DNA of 7,638 nucleotides, from NCBI GenBank assembly GCA_947626485.1, contig CANQSG010000098.1:1-7638 (forward strand). Reading direction: 5' to 3'. The DNA is from an uncultured Clostridia bacterium (GTDB taxonomy: Bacteria > Bacillota > Clostridia > Oscillospirales > Acutalibacteraceae). Shown piece by piece: positions 1 through 6,121 of the stretch. The notes under the pieces are model-generated. The model worked only from the letters and a program-made list of their open reading frames with translations. It was not told the origin of the DNA and ran no database searches. The translations under genes were made by a program, and so were the position numbers. The stretch's first letter is position 1, and each line of letters opens with the position of its first letter.

Positions 1-636
1 ACTTCCAAGCTCTGGCCGTCCGAGTACGGCGAGGGAAAAACCATGGCGGGCATCGACAAAATGCTCTCCCGCCTGAATATCGGTTATATCGACCTGCTCC
101 TTCTGCACCAGCAGGTGGGCGATTATATGGGCGCGTGGCGCGACATGGAAAAGGCCGTCGCACAGGGCAAGGTGCGCTCCATCGGTCTTTCCAATTTTGA
201 ATCCGAACGGCTGGAGGAAGTCTGCGAAGCGGCGGCCGTCAAGCCCGCCGCGCTGCAAGTCGAGTGCCATCCCTACTATCAGCAGAACGATCTGAAAAAG
301 CGCGTCGCAAAATACGGCACGGTCATCGAAAGCTGGTATCCCATCGGCCACGGTGATAAGGGGCTGATCAACGAGCCGGTCTTTACCGAACTCGCGAAGA
401 AATACGGCAAGACCAACGTGCAGATCATTCTCCGCTGGCACATTCAGGCGGGCAACGTGATCTTCCCGAAATCCACGAACCCGCAGCATATCCGGGACAA
501 CTTTGCCATTTTCGATTTCGCGCTGACCGCGGAAGAAATGGCAAAAATCGCAGCGCTTGACCGCGGCAAACGGTTCTACACGGCGACGCTCAAAGAACAA
601 GAACGCAGCTTCCTCGCCTGGGCTCCGGCGGACTGA
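1..636 (+). CDS. Aldo/keto reductase, 3' part (5' end outside window)
   Basis: This is an NADPH-dependent oxidoreductase of the aldo/keto reductase superfamily, which reduces aldehydes or ketones in the cytoplasm. The reading frame is open from base 1, so the ATG at 43 is internal; 211 codons are present, against roughly 270-290 in the family. Counting from the first codon in the window, IDLLLLHQQ (about 30-38) carries the catalytic His36, and a GLSNF motif lies at 62-66. A late FPKS segment matches the cofactor-phosphate-binding (I/V)PKS motif. The Asp, Tyr and Lys of the catalytic tetrad would lie upstream, outside the window. The pattern HQxxGDxxGAWRxME resembles the 2,5-diketo-D-gluconate reductase-like (AKR5-type) subgroup, but the true substrate cannot be read from sequence. 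No strong terminator follows; a weak AT-rich hairpin at 735-747 precedes seven T at 758-764. The family call is firm, the substrate unknown. Confidence 0.93.
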   Translation, partial: TSKLWPSEYGEGKTMAGIDKMLSRLNIGYIDLLLLHQQVGDYMGAWRDMEKAVAQGKVRSIGLSNFESERLEEVCEAAAVKPAALQVECHPYYQQNDLKKRVAKYGTVIESWYPIGHGDKGLINEPVFTELAKKYGKTNVQIILRWHIQAGNVIFPKSTNPQHIRDNFAIFDFALTAEEMAKIAALDRGKRFYTATLKEQERSFLAWAPAD

Positions 637-814
637 TACCGGCATGAACTGCGAATGAAAGCAGTGAATCGATACAGCCTTTCGGTAAGATTCGACCGCT
701 GCGCGAATAGATCCTTCCTCCCGTTTGGATGGACTTGATATCATCAAAGGTCGCAAATTTTTTTGAAGTAGAGTTTTCACAGGTTAGCATTGTCGTTTGT
801 TCGTTGTTATTAAA

Positions 815-839
815 TCCGTAAAATCCTTGAATTTACGGA
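815..839. repeat. Perfect 8-bp inverted repeat, 9-nt loop
   Basis: TCCGTAAA (815-822) and TTTACGGA (832-839) are exact inverted copies around a 9-nt centre. No T-run follows, so it is not a terminator. In a presumed mobile-element relic it could be an old recombination core or an operator, but nothing in the sequence decides this. Confidence 0.4.
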
Positions 840-895
840 CTATTTCCGAAGACGAGCCGTTATTAGCGGTTATATGGTTTTATGGGGGGGTTAAT

Positions 896-1063
896 ATGAA
901 GTTCGGACGGCCTTATAAGGGAGTTTTCAAGGGAAACGAAATTGAACCAAAGCAGAAACGCAAACGGAATTGTCGATGTGTCAGACCAATAGCAGCCTGC
1001 GGATTTAAGATGAATTCGCGGGTTGCTTTTGATATCTGTATGTGGGAAGCTACCATAGATTGA
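896..1063 (+). CDS. Doubtful 55-codon ORF, basic, unknown
   Basis: The ATG at 896 follows a run of seven G (884-890) at 5 nt, which could act as a ribosome binding site. The product would be 55 residues, with a strongly basic centre (PKQKRKRNCRCVRP, about residues 18-31) and four Cys in all. I do not recognise it. The frame stays open 33 codons further upstream, to 797, but without a better start signal. It lies in the degenerate AT-rich stretch, its ORF is short, and the opposite strand is also open here, so it may well be chance or a fragment. No function is proposed. Confidence 0.18.
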   Translation: MKFGRPYKGVFKGNEIEPKQKRKRNCRCVRPIAACGFKMNSRVAFDICMWEATID

Positions 1064-1183
1064 TAATAATGTAGATAAAGAATCAAAGAGATAGGCTCCG
1101 TAAGATAGTTCTCTCCCATCGGCTTTTGTAATCGACCGAAATGATTGGTATGTGGGATAACAATTATATTGGAGGATTACGCG

Positions 1184-1496
1184 ATGAACAGATAAATTGT
1201 TGCTGAAAAGACGGACATTAGCTACATCCTGCAAGACAGCTACTATCTTCCTAATTTTGCATTACCCGCCGAGAAGGAACCGTCAATCAGGATTTTAGGA
1301 TGCGGGCCGCCGGTGGCGACCTCAGTCGCAGGCAGAAGCACCGACTGAGGTGACAGCTGAGCCCAGACGGATGGACAACATCCGCAACAGAGCGACTGAT
1401 ATTGTAACCAACGATTTGATTTACAGTTATGACAGCACAGGAAATGGTGATATGGATGTGGAATACGAAAAATATGCAGATGATTATGAGGAATGA
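1184..1496 (+). pseudogene. tnpV: Decayed tnpV-like gene (transposon-encoded protein TnpV family)
   Basis: A GGAGG at 1171-1175 sits 8 nt before the ATG at 1184, but codon 4 is TAA (1193-1195). After this stop the same frame reads on as IVAEKTDISYILQDSYYLP, then NFALPAEKEPSIRILG, which resembles the TnpV N-terminus as I recall it (a YYxPxxxLPAEKE pattern), before running into a TGA at 1346-1348. The C-terminal part continues in another frame, with AEPRRMDNIRNRATDIVTND then LIY near 1355-1430, resembling the conserved TnpV end (RRMNNIRNRAEEIV), and stops with TGA at 1494-1496. The central TnpV block (around GQRH...RYLK) is absent, so roughly 45-60 codons appear deleted along with the frame change, somewhere around 1297-1330. 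TnpV proteins are about 120 residues, of unclear function, carried by clostridial mobile elements. The 20-residue acidic tail after LIY is unusual. The family assignment comes from memory of the motifs. Confidence 0.6.
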
Positions 1497-1585
1497 GCGA
1501 AAAGAAAAAGGCGTCGCAGCGATGCATCCTTTCCACTTTTTTGTGAACCGATCCACACTAAAAAGGAGCGCAGGGAGCGGGAGGC

Positions 1586-1613
1586 TTGCTTTTCCTTGGT
1601 TTTATGATATAAT
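1586..1613 (+). promoter_or_regulatory. Sigma-A-like promoter for the LRR lipoprotein gene
   Basis: TTGCTT (1586-1591) and a perfect TATAAT (1608-1613) are separated by 16 nt. Transcription would start near 1620, leaving a leader of about 55 nt before the ATG at 1677. The promoter lies at the boundary of the AT-rich stretch. Confidence 0.6.
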
Positions 1614-1676
1614 AAAAGAAAAGAGTTTTCCATTCCGGCGTCGATTTCCGAAAAATGAAAAAGGGCGGGCGATTTT

Positions 1677-2462
1677 ATGAGAAAACGGGTGCTTTTTCTT
1701 GCGGTGCTTTTGCTGGCGGCGTCGCTTTGTTTCGGCGGGTGCGGGGGCGAAAAGGCGACCCCGGCTTCGGCGTTCGAATATAGCGGAAGCGAAGGAATTA
1801 CGATCAAAAAATATATCGGCGACGACAAAACGGTCGTCATCCCGGAGACGATCGAGGGCAAGCCGGTGGTGTTGATCAGCACCGGCGCATTTGCCGACCG
1901 AGGCATCGAAACGATCGTCATCCCTTCCACCGTCACGTCGATCTGGAGACTTGCCTTTGCGCGCTGCACCGCTTTAAAAGAGGTGATTTTCCGCGACGGA
2001 ACCGAGCGGCAGGAGATCATGGAAAGCGCGTTTGAGGACTGCACCGCGCTGACCGAGCTTCGGCTTGCCGAAAATCTGGAAAAAGTAGGGACTCGCGCGT
2101 TCGGCAACTGCAGCGCGTTGAAAAAGGTGCACATTCCGAAAAATCTCAACGAAATGGGCATGGAGGTCTTTTCCGGCTGCCCGATTGAGGCGCTGACCTT
2201 TGAGGACGGCATCCGGAAGGTCGGCACCTACGCCTCGTTTTGGAGCGCGAAATTCACCGAGCTGCACCTCCCGGCGAGCGTCGAGGAGCTCGGCGGATAC
2301 GGGTTCCACAACAACGTGCAAAAGGTTTACTTTTCCGGCGACGCGCCGCAGAAGGTCGGCAAGCAGCCCTTCGGCGAAAACGCGACGATCTACTACCCGA
2401 AGGGCGCGAAGGGCTGGGACGAAACGGCGCTGAAGGACGAATACCCGTTGCAGGCGGAATGA
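1677..2462 (+). CDS. BspA-like leucine-rich-repeat lipoprotein (LRR_5 type)
   Basis: This is predicted to be a surface-anchored lipoprotein of 261 residues. Residues 1-21 form a lipoprotein signal peptide: basic MRKR, a hydrophobic stretch from 5 to 17, then FGGC with the lipidated Cys at 22. After a short linker, residues about 42-225 carry around seven degenerate repeats of roughly 23 residues with the pattern AF..C.AL..v.iP.nl..ig, typical of the Treponema/Bacteroides BspA-like LRR_5 family. Clear copies include GAFADRGIETIVIPSTVTSI (about 70-89) and AFGNCSALKKVHIPKNL (about 141-157). The end, IYYPKGAKGW (about 238-247), is the usual closing piece of such domains. Family members take part in adhesion or binding, but the ligand is unknown here. 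The start is supported by the signal peptide; the ribosome binding site (GGGCGG, about 1663-1668) is only moderate. It has its own promoter just upstream. Confidence 0.88.
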   Translation: MRKRVLFLAVLLLAASLCFGGCGGEKATPASAFEYSGSEGITIKKYIGDDKTVVIPETIEGKPVVLISTGAFADRGIETIVIPSTVTSIWRLAFARCTALKEVIFRDGTERQEIMESAFEDCTALTELRLAENLEKVGTRAFGNCSALKKVHIPKNLNEMGMEVFSGCPIEALTFEDGIRKVGTYASFWSAKFTELHLPASVEELGGYGFHNNVQKVYFSGDAPQKVGKQPFGENATIYYPKGAKGWDETALKDEYPLQAE

Positions 2463-2482
2463 CCCGGGAGGGGAGCGATGAT

Positions 2483-2617
2483 ATGGACGAAAAAGGCGTT
2501 TTCAACGATGCCGCTTTGGGGGATGAATTTTTGTTGGTCGGTCTGGGCGGCGAAGAGATCGCCATGGTTTACAACTTGAAGCTGTTCGAGTTTTCCGAAT
2601 GGGAATTTCCCACTTGA
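2483..2617 (+). CDS. Small unrecognised ORF, 44 residues
   Basis: The ATG at 2483 follows a strong Shine-Dalgarno-like stretch (GGGAGGGGAG, 2466-2475) at 7 nt, better than many real genes in this window. An alternative in-frame ATG at 2459 overlaps the stop of the LRR gene (ATGA), which would give 52 residues and translational coupling. The product is acidic (13 Asp/Glu against 2 Lys) with a hydrophobic middle, and has no signal peptide or known motif. I do not recognise it. It would be co-transcribed with the LRR lipoprotein gene, 20 nt after its stop. The -35 box of the mscL promoter overlaps its stop codon. It could be a real small protein, the remains of a longer gene, or a chance ORF with a good ribosome binding site. 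Confidence 0.4.
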   Translation: MDEKGVFNDAALGDEFLLVGLGGEEIAMVYNLKLFEFSEWEFPT

Positions 2618-2642
2618 TTCTCTCGCGCGGCTATGGTACAAT
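2614..2642 (+). promoter_or_regulatory. Sigma-A-like promoter for mscL
   Basis: TTGATT (2614-2619) and TACAAT (2637-2642) are separated by the ideal 17 nt. Transcription would start near 2649, about 23 nt before the mscL ATG. The -35 box overlaps the stop codon of the small upstream ORF, so mscL need not depend on the LRR gene's promoter. Confidence 0.65.
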
Positions 2643-2671
2643 AAAGCAAACCGATGGGGAGGAATGTCGTT

Positions 2672-3088
2672 ATGTGGAAAAATATGTGGAAAGATTTCAA
2701 GGCCTTCGCGTTTAAGGGCAACGTCATCGATATGTCCGTCGGCGTGATCATCGGCGGCGCCTTCGGCAAGATCGTCACGTCGATGGTGAACGACCTGCTG
2801 ATGCCGCTCATCGGGATCATCACCGGCGGCGTAGATTTCACGTCGCTCTCGGTCACGATCGGGGATTCGTCCATCACCTACGGCAACCTGATCCAGAACA
2901 TCGTCGATTTTCTGATCGTCGCGGTCTGCATTTTCTTCTTCGTGCAGGCCATGAACAAGCTCGAAAATCACCGCAAGCGCAAGGAAGCCGCCGAGGAACC
3001 CGCGGAAGAAGCCGCCCCCGCCCCGACCGAGGCCGAGCTCCTCGCCGAAATCCGCGACCTGCTCAAAGAGCAAAAGGACGCGAAATAA
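2672..3088 (+). CDS. mscL: Large-conductance mechanosensitive channel MscL
   Basis: MscL is a pentameric inner-membrane pore that opens under membrane tension and releases solutes during osmotic downshock. The product has 138 residues, a normal length for the family. The N-terminal amphipathic stretch MWKDFKAFAFKGN (5-17) leads into TM1 (about 15-45), whose DMSVGVIIGGAFGKIV core (20-35) is the family signature and channel gate. A periplasmic loop (about 51-70) is followed by TM2 (about 71-95), a charged NKLENHRKRK linker, an Ala/Glu/Pro-rich segment and a C-terminal helix (about 118-135) that forms the cytoplasmic bundle. The ATG at 2672 is chosen because GGGGAGGA (2656-2663) lies just upstream; the in-frame ATG at 2654 would lie before that ribosome binding site. 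The gene has its own promoter and ends at the terminator at 3111-3143. Confidence 0.97.
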   Translation: MWKNMWKDFKAFAFKGNVIDMSVGVIIGGAFGKIVTSMVNDLLMPLIGIITGGVDFTSLSVTIGDSSITYGNLIQNIVDFLIVAVCIFFFVQAMNKLENHRKRKEAAEEPAEEAAPAPTEAELLAEIRDLLKEQKDAK

Positions 3089-3103
3089 CCCGCGTTTGTC
3101 TAC

Positions 3104-3143
3104 AAAAAATCCGGCTCCCTTCTTTTTCGGGAGCCGGTTTTTT
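3104..3143. terminator. Bidirectional Rho-independent terminator between mscL and nrdG
   Basis: CCGGCTCCC (3111-3119) pairs perfectly with GGGAGCCGG (3129-3137) around a 9-nt loop. Six T follow on the plus strand (3138-3143), and six A precede the stem (3104-3109), giving a T-run on the minus strand. It can therefore stop transcripts from both mscL and the convergent nrdG. Confidence 0.92.
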
Positions 3144-3150
3144 GTTGCTT

Positions 3151-3189
3151 TAGTCAACGCAATTCAGGTCACAATGATTGCTTTGACTA
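3151..3189. repeat. 13-bp inverted repeat over the nrdG stop codon
   Basis: Positions 3151-3163 and 3177-3189 are inverted copies matching at 12 of 13 positions (mismatch 3158/3182) with a 13-nt loop. The right arm includes the nrdG stop codon (3187-3189). It lacks a T-run directly after the stem, so it is not itself a standard terminator, and it lies just upstream of the shared terminator in nrdG mRNA. Confidence 0.55.
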
Positions 3190-3729
3190 CCGATCCATCG
3201 GAATGGGGACGTCGTGCCAGAGGACGGGGCCGGTTTGGCGCAGCGTCGCGGGCAGGTCGAGGATGCGCTGGTTCGAGGAGCCGCGGAATTGCAGGGAGAT
3301 GTCCTTCTTTTCCTCGATAAACGCGCCGTCGACCAGCACGTCGATGAGCGAGAGCATCTCGTCGGTCACCTCGCAGCGGGAGGGGCTGTCCCGCAAAAGC
3401 TCGGTCTCGAGCGTCGCGCCGGTGAAGCACCAGATCGTCTTGCCGGGCAGCAGGGCGCGCACCCGCTTTAAAAACGGGGTCAGCACCCGCTGATTTTCCG
3501 GCTCGAACGGCTCGCCGCCCAGCACCGTCAGCCCGTTGATGTAAGAGGGGGCGAGGGCGTCGAGCAGCTCCTGCTCGGTCTGGGCGGTGAAGGGGGCGCC
3601 GTACTGAAAATCCCAGGTGTCGGCGTTGAAGCAGCCCTTGCAGTGGCGGCGGCAGCCCGAGACAAAGAGCGAGACCCGCACGCCGAAGCCGTTGGCGATG
3701 TCGGTTTTTTTGATTTCTCCGTAATACAC
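3187..3729 (-). CDS. nrdG: Anaerobic ribonucleotide reductase activating protein (radical SAM)
   Basis: NrdG uses a [4Fe-4S] cluster and S-adenosylmethionine to place the glycyl radical on NrdD, switching on anaerobic dNTP synthesis in the cytoplasm. The product has 180 residues, close to the usual length for the family. The cluster motif is C26-X3-C30-X2-C33 (CRRHCKGC), preceded by GFGVRVSLFVSGC and followed by FN.DTWDF. The SAM-binding GGEP motif is at 71-74 (LTVLGGEPFEP). The start is a GTG at 3729; GGAGGG (minus strand, 3740-3735) lies 5-6 nt before it. The gene follows nrdD after 105 nt on the same strand, but a hairpin terminator stands between them and I see no separate promoter, so expression probably depends on read-through from nrdD. 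It ends with TAG inside an inverted repeat and then the terminator shared with mscL. Confidence 0.96.
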   Translation of the reverse strand: MYYGEIKKTDIANGFGVRVSLFVSGCRRHCKGCFNADTWDFQYGAPFTAQTEQELLDALAPSYINGLTVLGGEPFEPENQRVLTPFLKRVRALLPGKTIWCFTGATLETELLRDSPSRCEVTDEMLSLIDVLVDGAFIEEKKDISLQFRGSSNQRILDLPATLRQTGPVLWHDVPIPMDR

Positions 3730-3749
3730 AGAATCCCTCCGAAACAGAT

Positions 3750-3767
3750 CCGACCGCCGCGGGTCGG
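3750..3767 (-). repeat. Small hairpin upstream of the nrdG ribosome binding site
   Basis: CCGACC (3750-3755) and GGTCGG (3762-3767) form a 6-bp GC-rich stem with a 6-nt loop, between the nrdD terminator and the nrdG Shine-Dalgarno. It could mark the 5' end of a processed nrdG message, but that is a guess. Confidence 0.3.
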
Positions 3768-3770
3768 GGG

Positions 3771-3807
3771 AAAAAACGGCTTCCCGGCGGGAAGATGCCG
3801 GAAAGCC
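3771..3807 (-). terminator. Rho-independent terminator after nrdD, before nrdG
   Basis: On the minus strand an 11-bp stem (3807-3797 with 3788-3778) with an 8-nt loop is followed by one G and then six T (3776-3771). One pair is G-U in minus-strand RNA but would be C-A in plus-strand RNA, which supports action on the nrdD transcript. It sits 28 nt after the nrdD stop and 41 nt before the nrdG start, so it should make nrdG expression partial relative to nrdD. Confidence 0.72.
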
Positions 3808-3834
3808 GCGCGTCGTGTGGTTGCCGGTTCGGCG

Positions 3835-6033
3835 TTAAAGGTGCAGCACGCGCTCGCGGATCTCCTGCGTGCGCCCCTGGTTCCAGAACTGGGTGCCGAT
3901 GTAGCCGCAGGTGCGGCGGGCGACGTTCATCTTCGCCTGGTCGCGGTTGCCGCAGTTCGGGCACTCCCAGACCAGCTTGCCGTCGTCCTCGACGATGTTG
4001 ATCTCGCCGTCGTAGCCGCAGATCTGGCAATAGTCGCTCTTGGTGTTGAGCTCGGCGTAGATGATGTTGTCGTAGATGAACTTCATGACCTGCAAAACGC
4101 CCTCGATGTTGTTCTGCATATTCGGCACCTCGACGTAGCTGATGGCGCCGCCGGGCGAAAGGTGCTGGAACTGCGCCTCGAAGGCCAGCTTCGTGAAGGC
4201 GTCGATCTCTTCGGTGACGTGGACATGGTAGCTGTTGGTGATATAGGCGCGGTCGGTCACGCCCTCGATCACGCCGAAGCGCTTTTGCAGGCATTTCGCG
4301 AATTTATAGGTGGTGGATTCGAGCGGCGTGCCGTAGATGGAATAGTCGATGTCCTCCGCCTTTTTCCATTCGAGGCACTTGTCGTTCATGTGCTGCATGA
4401 CCTCGAGCGCGAAGGGGGTGGCGGCGGGGTCGGTGTGGCTGCGGCCGGTCATGTATTTGACGCATTCATAAAGGCCGGCATAGCCCAGTGAAATCGTGGA
4501 ATAGCCGCCGTAGAGCAGGCGGTCGATGGGCTCGCCTTTTTTGAGCCGCGCCAGCGCGCCGTATTGCCAGAGGATGGGGGCGGCGTCCGAAAGGGTGCCC
4601 TTCAGGCGCTCGTGACGGCAGCGCAGCGCTCGGTGGCAGAGCTCGAGCCGCTCGTCGAAGATGGTCCAGAAGGCCTCCATATCGCCGCCCGAAGAGAGCG
4701 CCACGTCGGGCAGGTTGATGGTGACGACGCCCTGGTTGAAGCGGCCGTAATACTTGTGCTTGCCCGGCACGTAATTCCCGGCGTTGGCGACGTTGCCGGC
4801 GCCGGCGTCGGTAAAGCGGTCGGGGGTTAAGAAGGAACGGCAGCCCATGCAGGTGTAAACGTCGCCCTTGAGCTCCTTCATCTTCTTCTCGCTGATATAG
4901 TCGGGCACCATGCGCTTCGCGGTGCACTTGGCGGCGAGCTGCGTGAGGTAATAATAGGGCGAATCGGGGTGGATGTTGTCCTCCTCGAGCACGTAGATGA
5001 GCTTGGGGAAGGCGGGGGTGATCCAGACGCCCGCCTCGTTCTTGACGCCTTCATAGCGCTGTTTGAGCGATTCCTCGATGATGAGGGCGAGGTCGCGCTT
5101 TTCCTGTTCGTTCTTCGCCTCGTTGAGGTACATGAAGACGGTGACGAAGGGCGCCTGCCCGTTGGTCGTCATCAGGGTGACGACCTGATATTGGATGGTC
5201 TGCACGCCGCGCTTGATCTCGTCGAGCAGCCGGTTTTCCACGATCTGCGAGACGGTCGCCTCGTCGGGGTGGCCGTGCAGCGCCGCGATCTCGTCGAGCA
5301 CCTGCTTGCGGATCTTTTCGCGCGAGATCTGGACAAAGGGCGCTAAATGCGTCAGGCTGATGCTCTGCCCGCCGTACTGGCTGCTCGCGACCTGCGCGAT
5401 GATCTGGGTGGCGATGTTGCAGGCCGTCGAAAAGCTGTGCGGCTTTTCGATGAGGGTGCCGCTGATGACCGTGCCGTTCTGGAGCATATCCTCGAGGTTG
5501 ACGAGGTCGCAGTTGTGCATGTGCTGGGCGTAATAGTCCATATCGTGGAAGTGCAGAATGCCCTGCTCGTGCGCCTCGACGATGTCGGGCGGCAGCAGCA
5601 GGCGGCGGGAAATGTCCTTGCTGACCTCGCCCGCCATATAGTCGCGCTGGACGCTGTTGACGGTCGGGTTCTTGTTGGAATTTTCCTGCTTGACTTCCTC
5701 GTTGTTGCACTCGATGAGGCTGAGGATCTGGTTGTCGGTCGTGTTGGATTTGCGCACCAGCGTGCGGGTGTAGCGATAGCGGATATAGCGTTTGGCGACT
5801 TCAAACGCGCCGTGCGCCATGATCTGATTCTCGACGAGATCCTGAATTTCTTCGACCGAAAGCGCCCGGGACAGCGTCTTGCAGTATTCCTCGACGTAGT
5901 TCGCAATTTCGAGGATCTGCTCCTGCGAGAGCTCTTTGGCGTTCTCGTCGGCGTTGTTCGCCTTGGTGACGGCCGCGATGATCTTCGTGATGTCAAATAC
6001 CGCTTCGGAACCGTTTCTCTTGATGATTTTCAT
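3835..6033 (-). CDS. nrdD: Anaerobic (class III) ribonucleoside-triphosphate reductase
   Basis: NrdD reduces ribonucleoside triphosphates to deoxy forms under anaerobic conditions using a glycyl radical. The product has 732 residues. Residues about 1-93 form an ATP-cone (MKIIKRNGSEAVFDITKI), the allosteric site for ATP/dATP. The catalytic barrel includes HMHNC with C175, NIATQIIAQVASSQYGGQS (about 206-224), and CMGCRSF with the M396-G-C398 set; C175 and C398 are the likely active-site Cys pair. GRFNQGVVTINLP (430-442) is strongly conserved. A zinc site is formed by C669/C672 and C691/C694, and RRTCGYIG (706-713) carries the radical Gly at 710. The start is the ATG at 6033, with AAGGGAG about 8-9 nt upstream; the frame remains open to 6126, but that stretch contains the promoter. 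It is transcribed divergently from proB, followed by a terminator and nrdG, and probably repressed by NrdR. Confidence 0.97.
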   Translation of the reverse strand: MKIIKRNGSEAVFDITKIIAAVTKANNADENAKELSQEQILEIANYVEEYCKTLSRALSVEEIQDLVENQIMAHGAFEVAKRYIRYRYTRTLVRKSNTTDNQILSLIECNNEEVKQENSNKNPTVNSVQRDYMAGEVSKDISRRLLLPPDIVEAHEQGILHFHDMDYYAQHMHNCDLVNLEDMLQNGTVISGTLIEKPHSFSTACNIATQIIAQVASSQYGGQSISLTHLAPFVQISREKIRKQVLDEIAALHGHPDEATVSQIVENRLLDEIKRGVQTIQYQVVTLMTTNGQAPFVTVFMYLNEAKNEQEKRDLALIIEESLKQRYEGVKNEAGVWITPAFPKLIYVLEEDNIHPDSPYYYLTQLAAKCTAKRMVPDYISEKKMKELKGDVYTCMGCRSFLTPDRFTDAGAGNVANAGNYVPGKHKYYGRFNQGVVTINLPDVALSSGGDMEAFWTIFDERLELCHRALRCRHERLKGTLSDAAPILWQYGALARLKKGEPIDRLLYGGYSTISLGYAGLYECVKYMTGRSHTDPAATPFALEVMQHMNDKCLEWKKAEDIDYSIYGTPLESTTYKFAKCLQKRFGVIEGVTDRAYITNSYHVHVTEEIDAFTKLAFEAQFQHLSPGGAISYVEVPNMQNNIEGVLQVMKFIYDNIIYAELNTKSDYCQICGYDGEINIVEDDGKLVWECPNCGNRDQAKMNVARRTCGYIGTQFWNQGRTQEIRERVLHL

Positions 6034-6070
6034 GCTGCATTCTCCCTTCTCCCGCCGCGCGTCGGGGTCG

Positions 6071-6086
6071 AACCCGCTGCCGGGTT
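6071..6086 (-). repeat. Small hairpin in the nrdD leader
   Basis: AACCCG (6071-6076) and CGGGTT (6081-6086) form a 6-bp stem with a 4-nt loop in the untranslated leader, about 38 nt before the nrdD start. There is no T-run, so it is not a terminator. A role in mRNA stability is possible but unproven. Confidence 0.3.
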
Positions 6087-6121
6087 TACTCGCGAGGTCT
6101 TGTCTTGCGATTGCACCGTAT

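Larger units (their letters stand above)
637..1676. other. AT-rich degenerate stretch between genes, probable mobile-element relic
   Basis: About 1 kb separates the aldo/keto reductase gene from the LRR lipoprotein gene. Its base composition is visibly richer in A and T than the flanking genes and its codon texture is unlike theirs. No intact gene is recognisable. What can be supported is a decayed tnpV-like gene at 1184-1496, an 8-bp perfect inverted repeat at 815-839, a doubtful 55-codon ORF at 896-1063, and the promoter of the next gene at 1586-1613. Between 637 and 814 I see only a weak terminator-like hairpin (735-764). Between 1064 and 1170 I see nothing coding. The interpretation as an eroded insertion is inference from composition plus the tnpV-like fragment; element ends or target-site duplications were not found. 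Confidence 0.5.

Noticed and set aside
735..764. TTGAT-ATC-ATCAA hairpin followed by seven T, as a terminator of the aldo/keto reductase gene
   Set aside because: The stem is only 5 AT-rich pairs and the T-run starts 10 nt after it, too weak to call.
1155..1165. GGATAACAATT, resembling half of the E. coli lac operator
   Set aside because: Only 11 bases match, the other half-site is missing and no vector-like sequence surrounds it, so it is taken as chance.
863..1234. Minus-strand ORFs of 123 and 68 codons in the AT-rich stretch
   Set aside because: They have no convincing ribosome binding site or recognised motif, and they run into the start region of the plus-strand tnpV-like gene. I cannot exclude a fragment of an element gene.
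1484..2227. Minus-strand ORF of 247 codons over the LRR lipoprotein gene
   Set aside because: The plus strand has a signal peptide, lipobox and repeats; the minus reading is Ser-rich with no features.
3164..4294. Long minus-strand ORF of 376 codons across nrdG and the nrdD end
   Set aside because: It is a frame shadow: the same bases code nrdG and nrdD with full conserved motifs in another frame, and this reading is Arg/Pro/Ala-rich with no recognisable domain.
3643..4491. Plus-strand ORF of 282 codons antisense to nrdD/nrdG
   Set aside because: The complement carries the glycyl-radical and zinc motifs of NrdD, and this strand shows only the low-complexity Val/Asp/Ala pattern of an antisense frame.
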